Shown here: positions 1 through 8,025 of the stretch, piece by piece
Position numbering within the stretch: the stretch's first letter is position 1
Layout of the letters: each line of letters begins with the position of its first letter
NCBI RefSeq assembly: GCF_900454495.1
Contig: NZ_UGSI01000002.1
Span: 1,957,001 to 2,021,000, forward strand
DNA length: 64,000 nt
DNA from: Paenibacillus macerans
GTDB taxonomy: Bacteria > Bacillota > Bacilli > Paenibacillales > Paenibacillaceae
Reading direction: 5' to 3'
Notes under the pieces: model-generated
The model's input: only the letters and a program-made list of their open reading frames with translations
What the model was told of the DNA's origin: nothing
The model's database searches: none
Translations under genes and position numbers: made by a program

Positions 1-1
1 G

Positions 2-91
2 GAGCTGTTTAGCAATAATATGGACGACGCACGAGCAATTATCGGCATTATTGATGCTATCAATAAAAATGCAGAAGTCACCGGAGCATAA
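2..91 (+). CDS. C-terminal end of an unidentified protein (5' end outside window)
   Basis: An open frame enters from the left edge and stops with TAA at 89-91. The visible tail, about 29 residues, begins ELFSNNMDDARAIIGIIDA and is mildly amphipathic. There is too little to assign a family. The perfect hairpin shortly downstream (118-138) fits a transcript end for this gene. The downstream toxin-like scrap at 173-298 raises the possibility that it belonged to a secreted or toxin locus, but that is only an inference from position. Confidence 0.4.
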   Translation, partial: ELFSNNMDDARAIIGIIDAINKNAEVTGA

Positions 92-117
92 AACAGGTTT
101 TGAGACCAGGCTGTTCA

Positions 118-138
118 AGACGACGATATTCGTCGTCT
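118..138. terminator. Perfect 9-bp hairpin, likely terminator
   Basis: AGACGACGA and TCGTCGTCT form a perfect 9-bp stem around a TAT loop, followed by a weakly T-rich stretch. It lies 27 bases after the stop codon of the partial gene at the left edge, so a transcription terminator is the simplest reading. Confidence 0.5.
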
Positions 139-172
139 CTTCATCATTTTCTGCGTGCTGTACAGGAATTTG

Positions 173-298
173 AATCCATATGTAGATGAGTTCGGTCAAT
201 ATTTCAAATTCGGAATCGATATGGTTGACAAAAGCAAATTAAAACCGGGTGATACCTCTCAGATCAATTATTTGTTTGGCAAAGGCGAAAGAATTTGA
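173..298 (+). pseudogene. C-terminal remnant of a possible polymorphic-toxin-like protein
   Basis: An open frame with no start codon of its own encodes about 41 residues and ends in TGA. It contains the segment VDKSKLKPGDTSQINYLFGK, which resembles the Lys-Pro-Gly-Asp linkers I associate with the C-terminal parts of secreted polymorphic toxins. That assignment is from memory and weak. Upstream codons are closed by stops, so the 5' part has been lost. The small gene 48 bases downstream would be the natural candidate for a cognate immunity protein. Confidence 0.3.
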
Positions 299-345
299 AA
301 TCGTCATACGAGAAATATGTACGGATTCTGCATTGAGGCAGAAAG

Positions 346-564
346 TTGAAAATAATCTTCAGGTATTTAAAATCGAAGGAGTTATATAATCATCATAAAG
401 ATCATGTGCTTGATTCGATTAGAAAAAAGGTCGTTTACTCAGAATCACAAGTTGATGAATTGTATAGTCGGTATAACGGTCTGCTCTTCTCTAGCCGTGA
501 AGATGTGATCCAAATGATTACATCAAACTACGTTGGGTATGAAAATCTAGATAAAAGGGGGTGA
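346..564 (+). CDS. Small hypothetical protein (72 aa), possible immunity-type protein
   Basis: This 72-residue, Lys- and Tyr-rich soluble protein has no recognisable family. The start is TTG, supported by a GAGG at 335-338 seven bases upstream. A later ATG would lose most of the protein. No signal peptide or membrane segment is visible. It directly follows a toxin-like C-terminal scrap, the usual place for an immunity gene, but nothing in the sequence proves this. The gene could equally be a stand-alone orphan. Confidence 0.45.
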   Translation: MKIIFRYLKSKELYNHHKDHVLDSIRKKVVYSESQVDELYSRYNGLLFSSREDVIQMITSNYVGYENLDKRG

Positions 565-640
565 GCCAAAATTACACAGGATATTTGCGAAGAGTTGAAA
601 CTATATATTTTGTAGTTTTTAATGTAGGAAAGGTGAATAA

Positions 641-1972
641 ATGAAAAGTTACACGGCACTTCAAACCATCTGCATCATAGTGTTTATTTTAGCGGTTTGT
701 ATTCTGGTTGCCGGATGCTCCGGCTCGAGGGGGGCAAAGGAAAAACAGGTGAAAAAAGAGCTGGCCCAAATGGCTCAAAATTACGTCATGGAAAAGTACG
801 GGATGGACGATGCGAAAGTGGTGGAAGTGAAGTTGTCCTATGCCGGGCTGAACGGGCCGATTCCCGTTTTCAAGCGTGAAGTCCCCAAAAGCGGAACGGT
901 TACGTTGGAGTTTAACGGTACCTCTTTTCGAGTGTTGGCCGGCCCCACATGGAACCGGTACAGCGATGAGTTAAAAAATGTGCTTTCGGACAATTATCAA
1001 GCCGAACGGATCAAAGCCGATATTCAAGAGCAGCTGATTGACAAATTTAAAGTAACGGATGAGTATTACGTCCAAAAGTACAGCATCTCCAGCGAACTTG
1101 ACCATGGAGGTATCGATTATTTTACGCTGAAGCAAAAATATGACGGGGATTTGAAGACATTTTTGCAGAACAGCCATTTCGGCTTGGAACTGGAGATTTT
1201 CTTCAAAGGCGGCAAGGCGAATCAGAATCAATATTACGATAACACCATGGAACTGTTTCACCAATTGGCAAGACATTTCAGCAACGGGGAAAGCGAGATT
1301 TCCCTATACGTCAACAAGGAAGACAAATATATGGACGCTAGAATGAAGGAAATTCTGGACATCAGAAATCCCCAAGCGCTCGATCCGATTATTTATGGCC
1401 CCGCGTATAATTACTGCAGGATCAGCGGTGAAATTCATAACACCAAGTACATAGAACGTATCAAAAAAGAATTTCCCGAAAGCGACATGAAGCCGCTGGA
1501 AATGAAAGAAAACCGTTTTGAATATGTAGATGTCGGAGAGGGGATCAGCCTGGCCTCCATGCTGGAGAATGTAGAATTCCAAACCTCCGAAGACGTCGTT
1601 TTTTCCGCTCGTCCGCTGACGGAAGACGATTCCTTTACAAAGGCCGATTATAGTGCCCTGGATCCGGACAAAGAAGATCAGTTTGACTACAAGCTGCTGA
1701 GCGATAACGTTTACCGCGTGAGCTATCCCAAGCAAGAATATAATGGCAACGAAGTAGACTGGGATGATCCGATTGCCGTAAAAATAAACCGAAGCCAAGT
1801 GCCCCAATCGGCCGATCGACTTTTTCTGGTTCACGGTGGAGTATCCGATGAAAACTCCGGGAATTTAATCATCGATCTGGATGATCCGAACTTTCTTACC
1901 AGCGCTGATTCCTGGATCGCCCCTGCGAGGACGGACAGCGATTTTGTGATCGTTTACCGGTCGAAGAAGTGA
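641..1972 (+). CDS. Predicted lipoprotein of unknown function (443 aa)
   Basis: The protein starts with a basic residue, a long hydrophobic stretch and a lipobox (VAGC, Cys near residue 26), so it should be exported by Sec and lipid-anchored on the outer face of the membrane. The mature part is highly charged, with no repeats or catalytic motif I recognise. An AGGAAAGGTG ribosome binding site precedes the ATG at suitable distance. The BNR-repeat pseudogene follows within 50 bases on the same strand, so the two may once have formed one surface-protein operon. I do not recognise the family. Confidence 0.75.
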   Translation: MKSYTALQTICIIVFILAVCILVAGCSGSRGAKEKQVKKELAQMAQNYVMEKYGMDDAKVVEVKLSYAGLNGPIPVFKREVPKSGTVTLEFNGTSFRVLAGPTWNRYSDELKNVLSDNYQAERIKADIQEQLIDKFKVTDEYYVQKYSISSELDHGGIDYFTLKQKYDGDLKTFLQNSHFGLELEIFFKGGKANQNQYYDNTMELFHQLARHFSNGESEISLYVNKEDKYMDARMKEILDIRNPQALDPIIYGPAYNYCRISGEIHNTKYIERIKKEFPESDMKPLEMKENRFEYVDVGEGISLASMLENVEFQTSEDVVFSARPLTEDDSFTKADYSALDPDKEDQFDYKLLSDNVYRVSYPKQEYNGNEVDWDDPIAVKINRSQVPQSADRLFLVHGGVSDENSGNLIIDLDDPNFLTSADSWIAPARTDSDFVIVYRSKK

Positions 1973-2019
1973 GCGGGGATCGACTAAATTATTGTGAAAG
2001 GGTCAGGTGCGCCAAATGA

Positions 2020-2963
2020 ATAGATCCGGTGGAGTTTCAAGTTGCTTTCAATCGCGCAACCGGGGATGAAATTATTTCGATTGCGGCGGATGAAAAGGGG
2101 ACGATCATGGTCGTGTACGATTATTTGAACGTTACCCGCGATTACGGGAAAAGTTGGGTATCTTACCGGATTCCTACCGATGAAATGTATCGGATTCACT
2201 ATGTCAACCCTACACGATTGAAAACGTCCAATACATAAACGGACAATACGTTTTGCTCGCTAAGGCATTTAGTGACCGGAGCAAATTGTTCACCTCTTCT
2301 AACGGGATGGATTGGTACGAAAAAGCGGAGATTCCTTTAAACATCTACTTCATAACCTGGAATGGAAAGATATATTCCGCTTTCGGCGGCGGGTATACCT
2401 TTTATACGAAGTCAAAAACGCATTCCAAAAATCAATTTATCGTGGATGCCGATAAGAAAAGGTATGCGGAAATGATTGTTTACAGTTCAAAGGACCTTCA
2501 AAATTGGATCATGCAATCCGCCAACGTTAAGTCAGACTTGAGATACTCCTTCGCAGTCAATGATGTTCCAAGAAATAATTATAGCTATCAGCTTGAGAAA
2601 CCGGTCACCGACGGCACCGTTACCTTGTTCGACGACTTCGGCAACCGATTGACCTCAAAAAACGGGACAACCTTTACTGTGCAGAACATTAAAAAAACGT
2701 TGGACACCAATTATTCCCGTTCCCCAATGCTCAAAATCGGTAAGAATTACATGATTTTTGCACAATATTGGTTTAGCCCGGGGGGTGTACGTTCCAAAAT
2801 ACTGACCTCAACCGACCAAATCCATTGGAAAACGACCAACCTGGATAAGTCTTTACCGAATGCCATGTCGGTTATTCAAGCAGACTCAAAATTAACCGGT
2901 TATGGAGATGGAAGTAATGTTGTTATTTCGAATGACGGCTTCCATTGGACGAAAATTCGCTAA
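2020..2963 (+). pseudogene. Frameshifted BNR/Asp-box repeat (sialidase-like propeller) protein
   Basis: Two frames join into one protein. The first (from about 2020 or the GTG at 2029) contains the Asp-box-like piece TRDYGKSW. The second continues with FTSSNGMDWYEKA, YSSKDLQNW, TSTDQIHWK and SNDGFHWTK. These S-x-D-x-x-x-W-type motifs are typical of BNR repeats in sialidase-like beta propellers and surface proteins. Reading across 2209-2214 in the other frame gives TIENVQYINGQYVL running straight into the second frame, so a one-base indel lies there. The 5' end also lacks a signal peptide, because a TGA at 2017-2019 closes the frame. The gene is almost certainly inactive unless the indel is a sequencing error. 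Confidence 0.7.
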
Positions 2964-3015
2964 ATAAATTATGATAGCGTTCGTGTCTTGGTATCCCTGC
3001 ATGCTCTGCATGCTG

Positions 3016-3251
3016 CTTTGCACGATTATCCCTCTTGTTCAGGGGGTAGAGGGGGGGGCTAATCACGGCCCTTTCCTTTTCCCGGTGCCTTGCCCCCATT
3101 CCTCCCGTCAGGTCTGCTTCACTTCTCCTAAACCTCCTGCTCACAAACCTGTCGAACGATCTCGAACATGTCTGCTTCTCCCAAACCTATCTTCTTCTCC
3201 TGAATTTATCTTCCTCTTTGCTTCCAGATCAAACGGGATAATCGTGCAAAG
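3016..3251. mobile_element. 236-bp MITE derived from the IS1595-like element at 48.3 kb
   Basis: The ends form a perfect 16-bp inverted repeat (CTTTGCACGATTATCC at 3016-3031 and its complement at 3236-3251). The same terminal sequence bounds the transposase-carrying element at 48273-49704. The inner right half, including the stretch around CTGCTTCTCC and GATCAAACGGGATAATCGTG, also matches the right non-coding end of that element. It therefore looks like an internal-deletion derivative that could be mobilised in trans. Similarity extends some 35 bases outside the left repeat (GTTCGTGT), so the true outer border may lie further out. Confidence 0.75.
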
Positions 3252-3298
3252 CGTCCGGACAGCGGATATTGATCTGCCGATATTTCTTGCTATTTAAT

Positions 3299-3769
3299 AT
3301 GATTTTTTCAATACGTTTTTGTAGTAACGGAACAGCGCAGCAAGAAAACATCTTCAATGACGAAGAGCGCTTAATGGATTCGGGAGATAGCTACACTTTT
3401 GCCGGCAAATCAGGCGATGTTACCGAAGAAGAGGCATATATAAAATTTTCGGGTTTTTCGGGATTACATACGATATGGCATTTAAATACTGCTTCTGATG
3501 TAACAACTAAAATATCTATTCGCGGAAATGCTGACCGGGGTAAATTCAAAATAATTCAAGTGAATGGGAACAGTGAGATACATACGCTTTGGGAAGGGGA
3601 AGGTGATGAAGAAATTGAGTTATATCTACCTAAAGGGAGCGGCGCAATCAAATGGGTTGGCCAAAAAGCGTCGGGTAAGGTAACAATGCAATTGGAGCCG
3701 CAGCAGGGTTTGGAAGTAACCCCTCAGAAGGAATTATTTGAAGATGATGAATTCTTCGAAAATAAATAA
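3299..3769 (+). CDS. Hypothetical secreted protein with possibly replaced N-terminus
   Basis: The product (about 156 aa from ATG 3299; an upstream TTG at 3269 is also possible) has a short hydrophobic start ending in RFCSNG, like a degenerate lipobox. An acidic, beta-rich region with no family I recognise follows. The MITE ends only 48 bases before the ATG and there is no good ribosome binding site. The native promoter and most of the signal peptide may therefore have been displaced by the insertion. The C-terminus (FEDDEFFENK) is very acidic. Whether the gene is still expressed is unclear. Confidence 0.5.
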   Translation: MIFSIRFCSNGTAQQENIFNDEERLMDSGDSYTFAGKSGDVTEEEAYIKFSGFSGLHTIWHLNTASDVTTKISIRGNADRGKFKIIQVNGNSEIHTLWEGEGDEEIELYLPKGSGAIKWVGQKASGKVTMQLEPQQGLEVTPQKELFEDDEFFENK

Positions 3770-3807
3770 TGCAGATGATACCCAGTTGACACAACTACGA
3801 TAATATT

Positions 3808-4161
3808 ATGCTGGGAATTACCGGGTATGTGACGGCACAGGGGTTACAGTATGCCGGCCAGTTCTTCATTTCTCCAACACAGAACCTGGCTGAGACCAAA
3901 GATCTGGTCTTACGTCCGATGTTTATTGGAGCGGTTTTTATGCTCTTGTTTGGTTTAATAAAAGACGGTATTCCGGACATCTCCTTGAAACTTGCTTTAA
4001 TCCTCTTTTGGCTTGGCTCAATAAATGGGGCCTTGGCGCTATATACAATTAGCCCCTCAGCTAAGAAAGAAGAAAAAGGATGCCGTCACTGGGCAATTAA
4101 CCTAGTCAAAATTCCCCCCGTACAGGCACGGTCGGGCCTCCGCCCACATACAATGAAATGA
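3808..4161 (+). CDS. Hypothetical membrane protein, probably truncated
   Basis: The frame encodes two likely transmembrane helices (around residues 36-52 and 58-80). A basic tail follows that looks like read-through into non-coding sequence. No ribosome binding site precedes the ATG. I cannot assign a family. It may be a degraded C-terminal part of a larger membrane protein that lay upstream of sigK. Confidence 0.3.
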   Translation: MLGITGYVTAQGLQYAGQFFISPTQNLAETKDLVLRPMFIGAVFMLLFGLIKDGIPDISLKLALILFWLGSINGALALYTISPSAKKEEKGCRHWAINLVKIPPVQARSGLRPHTMK

Positions 4162-4218
4162 CCCAAAATGAAGCAGGTTTGTTTTCATTGCCATGTGATT
4201 CAGCAGGAGGTGTCATCT

Positions 4219-4920
4219 ATGCCAGGATTGTTTACCGCCATAGCGCTGTTCATCAAACAGTTGACGCTGCTCGTCTCTTATGTGAAAAACAACGCGTTTC
4301 CTCAGCCGCTCACGGAGGAGGAGGAGACGAAGCATCTTCAGCGGATGGCTGAAGGGGATGCGGTTTCCCGCAACATTTTGATTGAGCACAATTTACGGCT
4401 TGTGGCGCATATCGTGAAGAAGTTCGACAACACCGGCGAGGATCTGGAGGATTTGATCTCGATCGGCACGATTGGGCTGATTAAGGCCATCGAAAGCTTC
4501 CGTCTGGGAAAAGGCACAAAATTGGCAACGTTTGCGGCGCGGTGTATCGAAAACGAGATTCTCATGCATTTGAGATCGCTGAAAAAAACGCGGAAGGACG
4601 TATCTTTGCATGATCCGATCGGGACGGATAAGGAAGGCAATGAGATTACCCTGATCGATATTTTGGGGACGGAAGCAGATGATGTGGTGGATCGGGTACA
4701 GCTCAAAATGGAAAAGAGCAAAATATACCGGAACCTCGATATATTGGACGCACGGGAGCAGGAAGTGATCAAAGGGCGGTTCGGGCTGGAGCATGGGGGA
4801 GAAGAACGGACTCAGCGCGAAATCGCCAAGGAACTGGGGATCAGCCGCAGTTACGTGTCGCGGATCGAAAAAAGAGCGCTCATGAAGCTGTATCATGAGT
4901 TTTATAAGGCGAAGCGATAA
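4219..4920 (+). CDS. sigK: RNA polymerase sporulation sigma factor SigK
   Basis: SigK directs late mother-cell transcription during spore coat and cortex maturation. The 233-residue protein starts at ATG 4219, chosen for the AGGAGG 10 bases upstream and because it gives the family length. Region 2 motifs are clear ([47 protein letters not shown]), and so is the C-terminal region 4 helix-turn-helix ([20 protein letters not shown]). The N-terminal hydrophobic segment ([19 protein letters not shown]) is the usual pro-sequence removed by SpoIVFB. The gene is uninterrupted, unlike B. subtilis, where the skin element splits it. Its 3' end overlaps a perfect hairpin, and partial, divergent sigK copies recur at 29.6, 36.4 and 38.6 kb. 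Confidence 0.95.
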   Translation: MPGLFTAIALFIKQLTLLVSYVKNNAFPQPLTEEEETKHLQRMAEGDAVSRNILIEHNLRLVAHIVKKFDNTGEDLEDLISIGTIGLIKAIESFRLGKGTKLATFAARCIENEILMHLRSLKKTRKDVSLHDPIGTDKEGNEITLIDILGTEADDVVDRVQLKMEKSKIYRNLDILDAREQEVIKGRFGLEHGGEERTQREIAKELGISRSYVSRIEKRALMKLYHEFYKAKR

Positions 4921-4957
4921 TTTTTAGTCTGTCGATTGACAGACTAAAAATTATCGC
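4914..4957. terminator. Perfect 20-bp hairpin overlapping the sigK stop codon
   Basis: Positions 4914-4933 and 4938-4957 are perfect reverse complements with a GATT loop. The left arm includes the sigK TAA. A 20-bp uninterrupted stem is longer than a typical intrinsic terminator, and its T-rich portion is inside the stem rather than behind it. The next base starts the probable group II intron fragment, so the hairpin may also have been the intron's target site. Confidence 0.75.
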
Positions 4958-5307
4958 GTGCCCTTGAGGCATGCATACTCTTATAGGTTAAAGTCTTCGA
5001 AGAGGGCTAAGCCCCAGCGTAGATTTAATGCCTGTGGATGGCGAAATTTGTTAGCGTACCAATGAAACTAACTACTGGTCCAAGGCGAGGAGGGCAACAG
5101 GCTAGGCCGTAGCATGAAGTAAATCTTGCCGCATCATCAAGAAGGTCCCGTATGGGCTGACAAGATGAACCTAGGCCACGGGTATGACGCGGAGAGGAGC
5201 ATGGAACTGCTATTCAACTTGAAGCGTAACGTGGGGCCCTCCGACATAAATAAATCGTCATGGCACGAAGAGGATGCAGTGAACTGAGAAACCTCCTTCC
5301 TTGCATT
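4958..5307 (+). mobile_element. Probable 5' fragment (domain I) of a group II intron
   Basis: The stretch begins GTGCCC, close to the GUGYG start of group II introns. It continues with segments I associate with the 5' structured region of Bacillales introns (for example GGCTAAGCCCCAGCG, GTCCCGTATGGGCTGACAAG, AACGTGGGGCCCTCCGAC). It has no ORF, and neither a reverse-transcriptase frame nor a domain V hairpin (AGC...GAAA...CGT) is found downstream, so it is a dead 5' scrap. It sits immediately behind the sigK hairpin, a placement reminiscent of introns that target terminators. The identification rests on recall and needs a covariance-model search. Confidence 0.5.
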
Positions 5308-5427
5308 ATTTTTTTAATCTGAATAGAGGAACTTTTAAGCCTGAGGGGATTTGGATGTTATAGAAAAAAATCAAGAAAAATGCATCAAGGTGATTGCAAA
5401 TATGGTTGAAATTTGGCATTTAACTTG

Positions 5428-5741
5428 ATCCTGAATTTCGAAAGTACAGTGCTCTGAAAACGTGAAAGAGGCTCCGTATCTTTGGTGGAATGGTGTTTGC
5501 GAAGGCAAACGTTTGACCTGCTTGGTGAGCATCCGATCGGCTGCGCCCGATTCGATAAGGGCTTTGGCGGCGAAGACGGAATGATCCTTCCACAACGCCC
5601 CTTCATTTGGGAGGGGGATGAACTATCATTCATTCTTGTAATCGAGACAATATCGCTAGAAAATCTACTGTAATTTTACATGAAGGAGGCCCTTTGAGTC
5701 CTGCGCTAACCTTGCTCCTATGGGCTTTCGAAATTCAGGAT
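5428..5741. repeat. 314-bp element with perfect 17-bp terminal inverted repeats
   Basis: ATCCTGAATTTCGAAAG at 5428-5444 is exactly complementary to 5725-5741. The interior is GC-richer than its surroundings. On the minus strand it has a short frame (5371-5595) that looks like debris rather than a gene. I see no clear target-site duplication. It is most likely a MITE or the relic of an insertion sequence that marks the left part of the island. Confidence 0.6.
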
Positions 5742-5790
5742 AGTATCTTTCTACTAAAAAGGATGGCATACAAAATACGCCACTCTATTA

Positions 5791-5804
5791 TGAAAACGTT
5801 TGAG
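5791..5804. promoter_or_regulatory. AAACGTTTGA motif, possible CcpA (cre) or LacI-family operator
   Basis: TGAAAACGTTTGAG has the central AACGTT palindrome and AAACGTTTGA core seen again at 10119-10132. It fits the cre consensus except at the 3' end. The two copies bracket the transporter genes. Direct binding is inferred, not shown. Confidence 0.3.
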
Positions 5805-6164
5805 CAAATGTTTATCCTTATGTAGCAAAAACAATAAAAAATAAGGTTTTCCTAAAAATGCAGTCTATTTTAGGCTGGGATCCGATTTATACTACGGAAA
5901 AAATCCATTAATGGACTTTTTTCTCAATAATAATGTGAAAATGTTTGCGCAAGTTGTGATATGATAATTATAGAAAAATTTTACTTTGTAATTAACTTTT
6001 GTATGTTGATGAGAAAACATTAAATTTATAACTACTAAAGGAAGATGTAAGAGATTGATGGAATTTTGAACTGTCGGAATTTAGGAATGGAGATTGATGT
6101 AAATGATAATTCAGCTTGAATTCCTTATGACAAGGAATATAAATTAGCTTTGGGAGGTAGTCAA

Positions 6165-6263
6165 ATGAAGAAACATTTATTTGTTGTAGTGGTTAAAACG
6201 CCAATAGTATCCGCACTTGTAAGCGCGTTCATTGGCTTTGTTTTAATTTATTTTCTAAGATAG
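6165..6263 (+). CDS. 32-residue hydrophobic membrane peptide
   Basis: A GGGAGG ribosome binding site seven bases before ATG 6165 supports translation. The peptide begins MKKHLFVVVVKTP and then has one uninterrupted hydrophobic helix (IVSALVSAFIGFVLIYFL), ending in Arg. There is no leader-peptide cleavage motif such as GG. The gene sits 13 bases upstream of the first ABC exporter, so the two are almost certainly co-transcribed. It could be a transporter accessory subunit, a small membrane-active toxin, or an exported peptide. I recognise no family. Confidence 0.65.
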   Translation: MKKHLFVVVVKTPIVSALVSAFIGFVLIYFLR

Positions 6264-6276
6264 GAGAGTTAAAAAA

Positions 6277-8025
6277 GTGGGATTCAAACATGAAGTCAAA
6301 ACGATAATGCAGCTTGCAAGGCCCTACAAATGGGTCCTTATTAATTTATTTATTTGTGTCTTGGTTACTTCATTTGTAGGAATGTTATATCCATTTATTT
6401 TTGGAAAACTGGTTGATGAGGTATTCTATCAACAGAACAAACAAATGTTTCTGCATATTATTGGTGTTTATGTGATGATCTATGTCAGTGAACAATCTCT
6501 ACATTTGATCCTAAACGCAACGTGGGCTTATTTAATGACACGTTTTCTGTTTGATATCAGAAGGAAAATATTCGAAAAAGTATTTTCCCTTAAGGCCAAA
6601 TGGTTTCACCACTCGCAGACGGGGAATTTGATTACGTTAATTAACAAAGATGCAGAAGAATTTATGAATTTGATTCATTGGAATGTATTCTATGTATTTG
6701 CTAACTTCCTGAGATTGGTTACAGCGGTTGTATTAATTGCGCTGATGAATATTAAGATTGCATTGCTTATGTTCATCGTTGTTCCATTATCGGTATATAC
6801 AGCTATGTTATTCGGAAAGTACATAAAACTGAGATTGGATCTTTATAGGACTGAATATGGAAAGACGATTAGCTGGGTTTTCGAAATATTGAACGGGCTA
6901 AGGGATATTCAACTCTTAGCGGGCGAGCGAAATGTAACAAGAAAATTCGTAGGCTTATGGTCAAAGTTAATCGGATTGAAGGTTCAAAAGCTACAGCTGG
7001 AATTAACGTCAAACCGAGTAATTGCTTTCTTCTCACTTTGCTCAGACCTCTCGCTATATATCATTTCTGTCTACTTGATCATCGAAGGCTCATTTACGCT
7101 CGGGGGGTTCATCGCAACGATTGAATATTTCAGTAGAGCTAATGGGTTGCTGAATAATCTAAGTACCGCGAATACCCGATTTCAACAAAATCGTGTGTCT
7201 ATTCGCCGAATTTTTGATTTATGGAATGAGCAGGGAGAGGATAAGAAAGGACGACCCCTCAATGTACGTGAAGGGGAAATCCGGTTTAATAATGTATCCT
7301 TTAATTATAAACCGGAAGCGAATGTATTAAATGGGCTGTCCTTAGTTATAAAACCCAATGAGAAAATAGCTTTGGTTGGCGCAAGCGGTTCGGGAAAGTC
7401 TACGCTTATGTTGTTGTTGTTAAGATACTATGAGCCTTCTGAAGGAGAGATATTCATAGACGGGGAAGCGATTAGGGATATTTCTATTCGGTCTATTCGG
7501 CAGAATATCGGTGTCGTCATGCAAGATCCTGTGATATTTGATGGCACTCTCAGATCCAATATTCAAATGGCTAAGCGAAATGCATCGGATGAAGAAATTC
7601 TTCTTGCCCTTCGCCATGCATGCTTAGGACCGTTTATCGATGCATTGCCTGAAGGGCTAGATACAATAATCGGCTCAGAGGGACGGTCTGTTTCTGGGGG
7701 GCAGAGACAAAGGTTAGCGATAGCTCGGATGTTCCTCAAAGACCCGAAGATTCTAGTTTTGGATGAGGCAACTTCCGCTCTAGATAATGAGGCTGAAGCG
7801 ATCATTCAAGAGGCCTGGGATGAACTGTGCCGCTATCGAACTACTATAGTAATTTCACACCGGCTTTCTAGTATTAGTAAGGCCGATAAAATAGCATTTT
7901 TGCACGAAGGAAAAATAATTGCCGTTGGAAAACATGAAGAACTTCTGGAACAGTGTAAAGAGTATGCAAGGATATTTAGGCATAGGGTTGCAGTTGAAGG
8001 AGAGCGTCATGAAAAGATTATTTGA
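6277..8025 (+). CDS. ABC exporter half-transporter (membrane domain plus ATPase), 582 aa
   Basis: This is a typical type IV ABC exporter. Six membrane helices occupy roughly the first 300 residues. The nucleotide-binding domain has Walker A GASGSGKST (about residue 368), signature VSGGQRQRLAIAR, Walker B ILVLDEATSALD and the H-loop ISHRL. The start is GTG with GGAGAG upstream. The stop overlaps the next transporter gene by 17 bases, so the two half-transporters probably form a heterodimer. There is no N-terminal peptidase domain. Placed at the head of the island, the pair should export the product, its precursor peptide or a glycolipid intermediate. Confidence 0.9.
   Translation: MGFKHEVKTIMQLARPYKWVLINLFICVLVTSFVGMLYPFIFGKLVDEVFYQQNKQMFLHIIGVYVMIYVSEQSLHLILNATWAYLMTRFLFDIRRKIFEKVFSLKAKWFHHSQTGNLITLINKDAEEFMNLIHWNVFYVFANFLRLVTAVVLIALMNIKIALLMFIVVPLSVYTAMLFGKYIKLRLDLYRTEYGKTISWVFEILNGLRDIQLLAGERNVTRKFVGLWSKLIGLKVQKLQLELTSNRVIAFFSLCSDLSLYIISVYLIIEGSFTLGGFIATIEYFSRANGLLNNLSTANTRFQQNRVSIRRIFDLWNEQGEDKKGRPLNVREGEIRFNNVSFNYKPEANVLNGLSLVIKPNEKIALVGASGSGKSTLMLLLLRYYEPSEGEIFIDGEAIRDISIRSIRQNIGVVMQDPVIFDGTLRSNIQMAKRNASDEEILLALRHACLGPFIDALPEGLDTIIGSEGRSVSGGQRQRLAIARMFLKDPKILVLDEATSALDNEAEAIIQEAWDELCRYRTTIVISHRLSSISKADKIAFLHEGKIIAVGKHEELLEQCKEYARIFRHRVAVEGERHEKII

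Larger units (their letters stand above)
5308..6164. other. AT-rich gap before the island, with one inverted-repeat element
   Basis: No convincing gene is visible. It contains the 314-bp inverted-repeat element (5428-5741), then AT-rich sequence that presumably carries the promoter for the peptide-transporter genes. An AAACGTTTGA motif lies at 5791-5804. I could not pick a convincing -35/-10 pair. Confidence 0.5.

Noticed and set aside
2971..3297. 108-codon open frame over the MITE
   Set aside because: Its translation (Pro/Ser/Leu-rich, no ribosome site) follows the repeat sequence and not a conserved protein.
4219..4920. A complete skin-type element interrupting sigK
   Set aside because: The gene is uninterrupted and no SpoIVCA-type recombinase is present in the window. 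Only the pattern of scraps recalls such elements.
5371..5673. Short overlapping frames on both strands inside the inverted-repeat element
   Set aside because: They lack ribosome sites and recognisable similarity. They could be transposase debris but cannot be supported.
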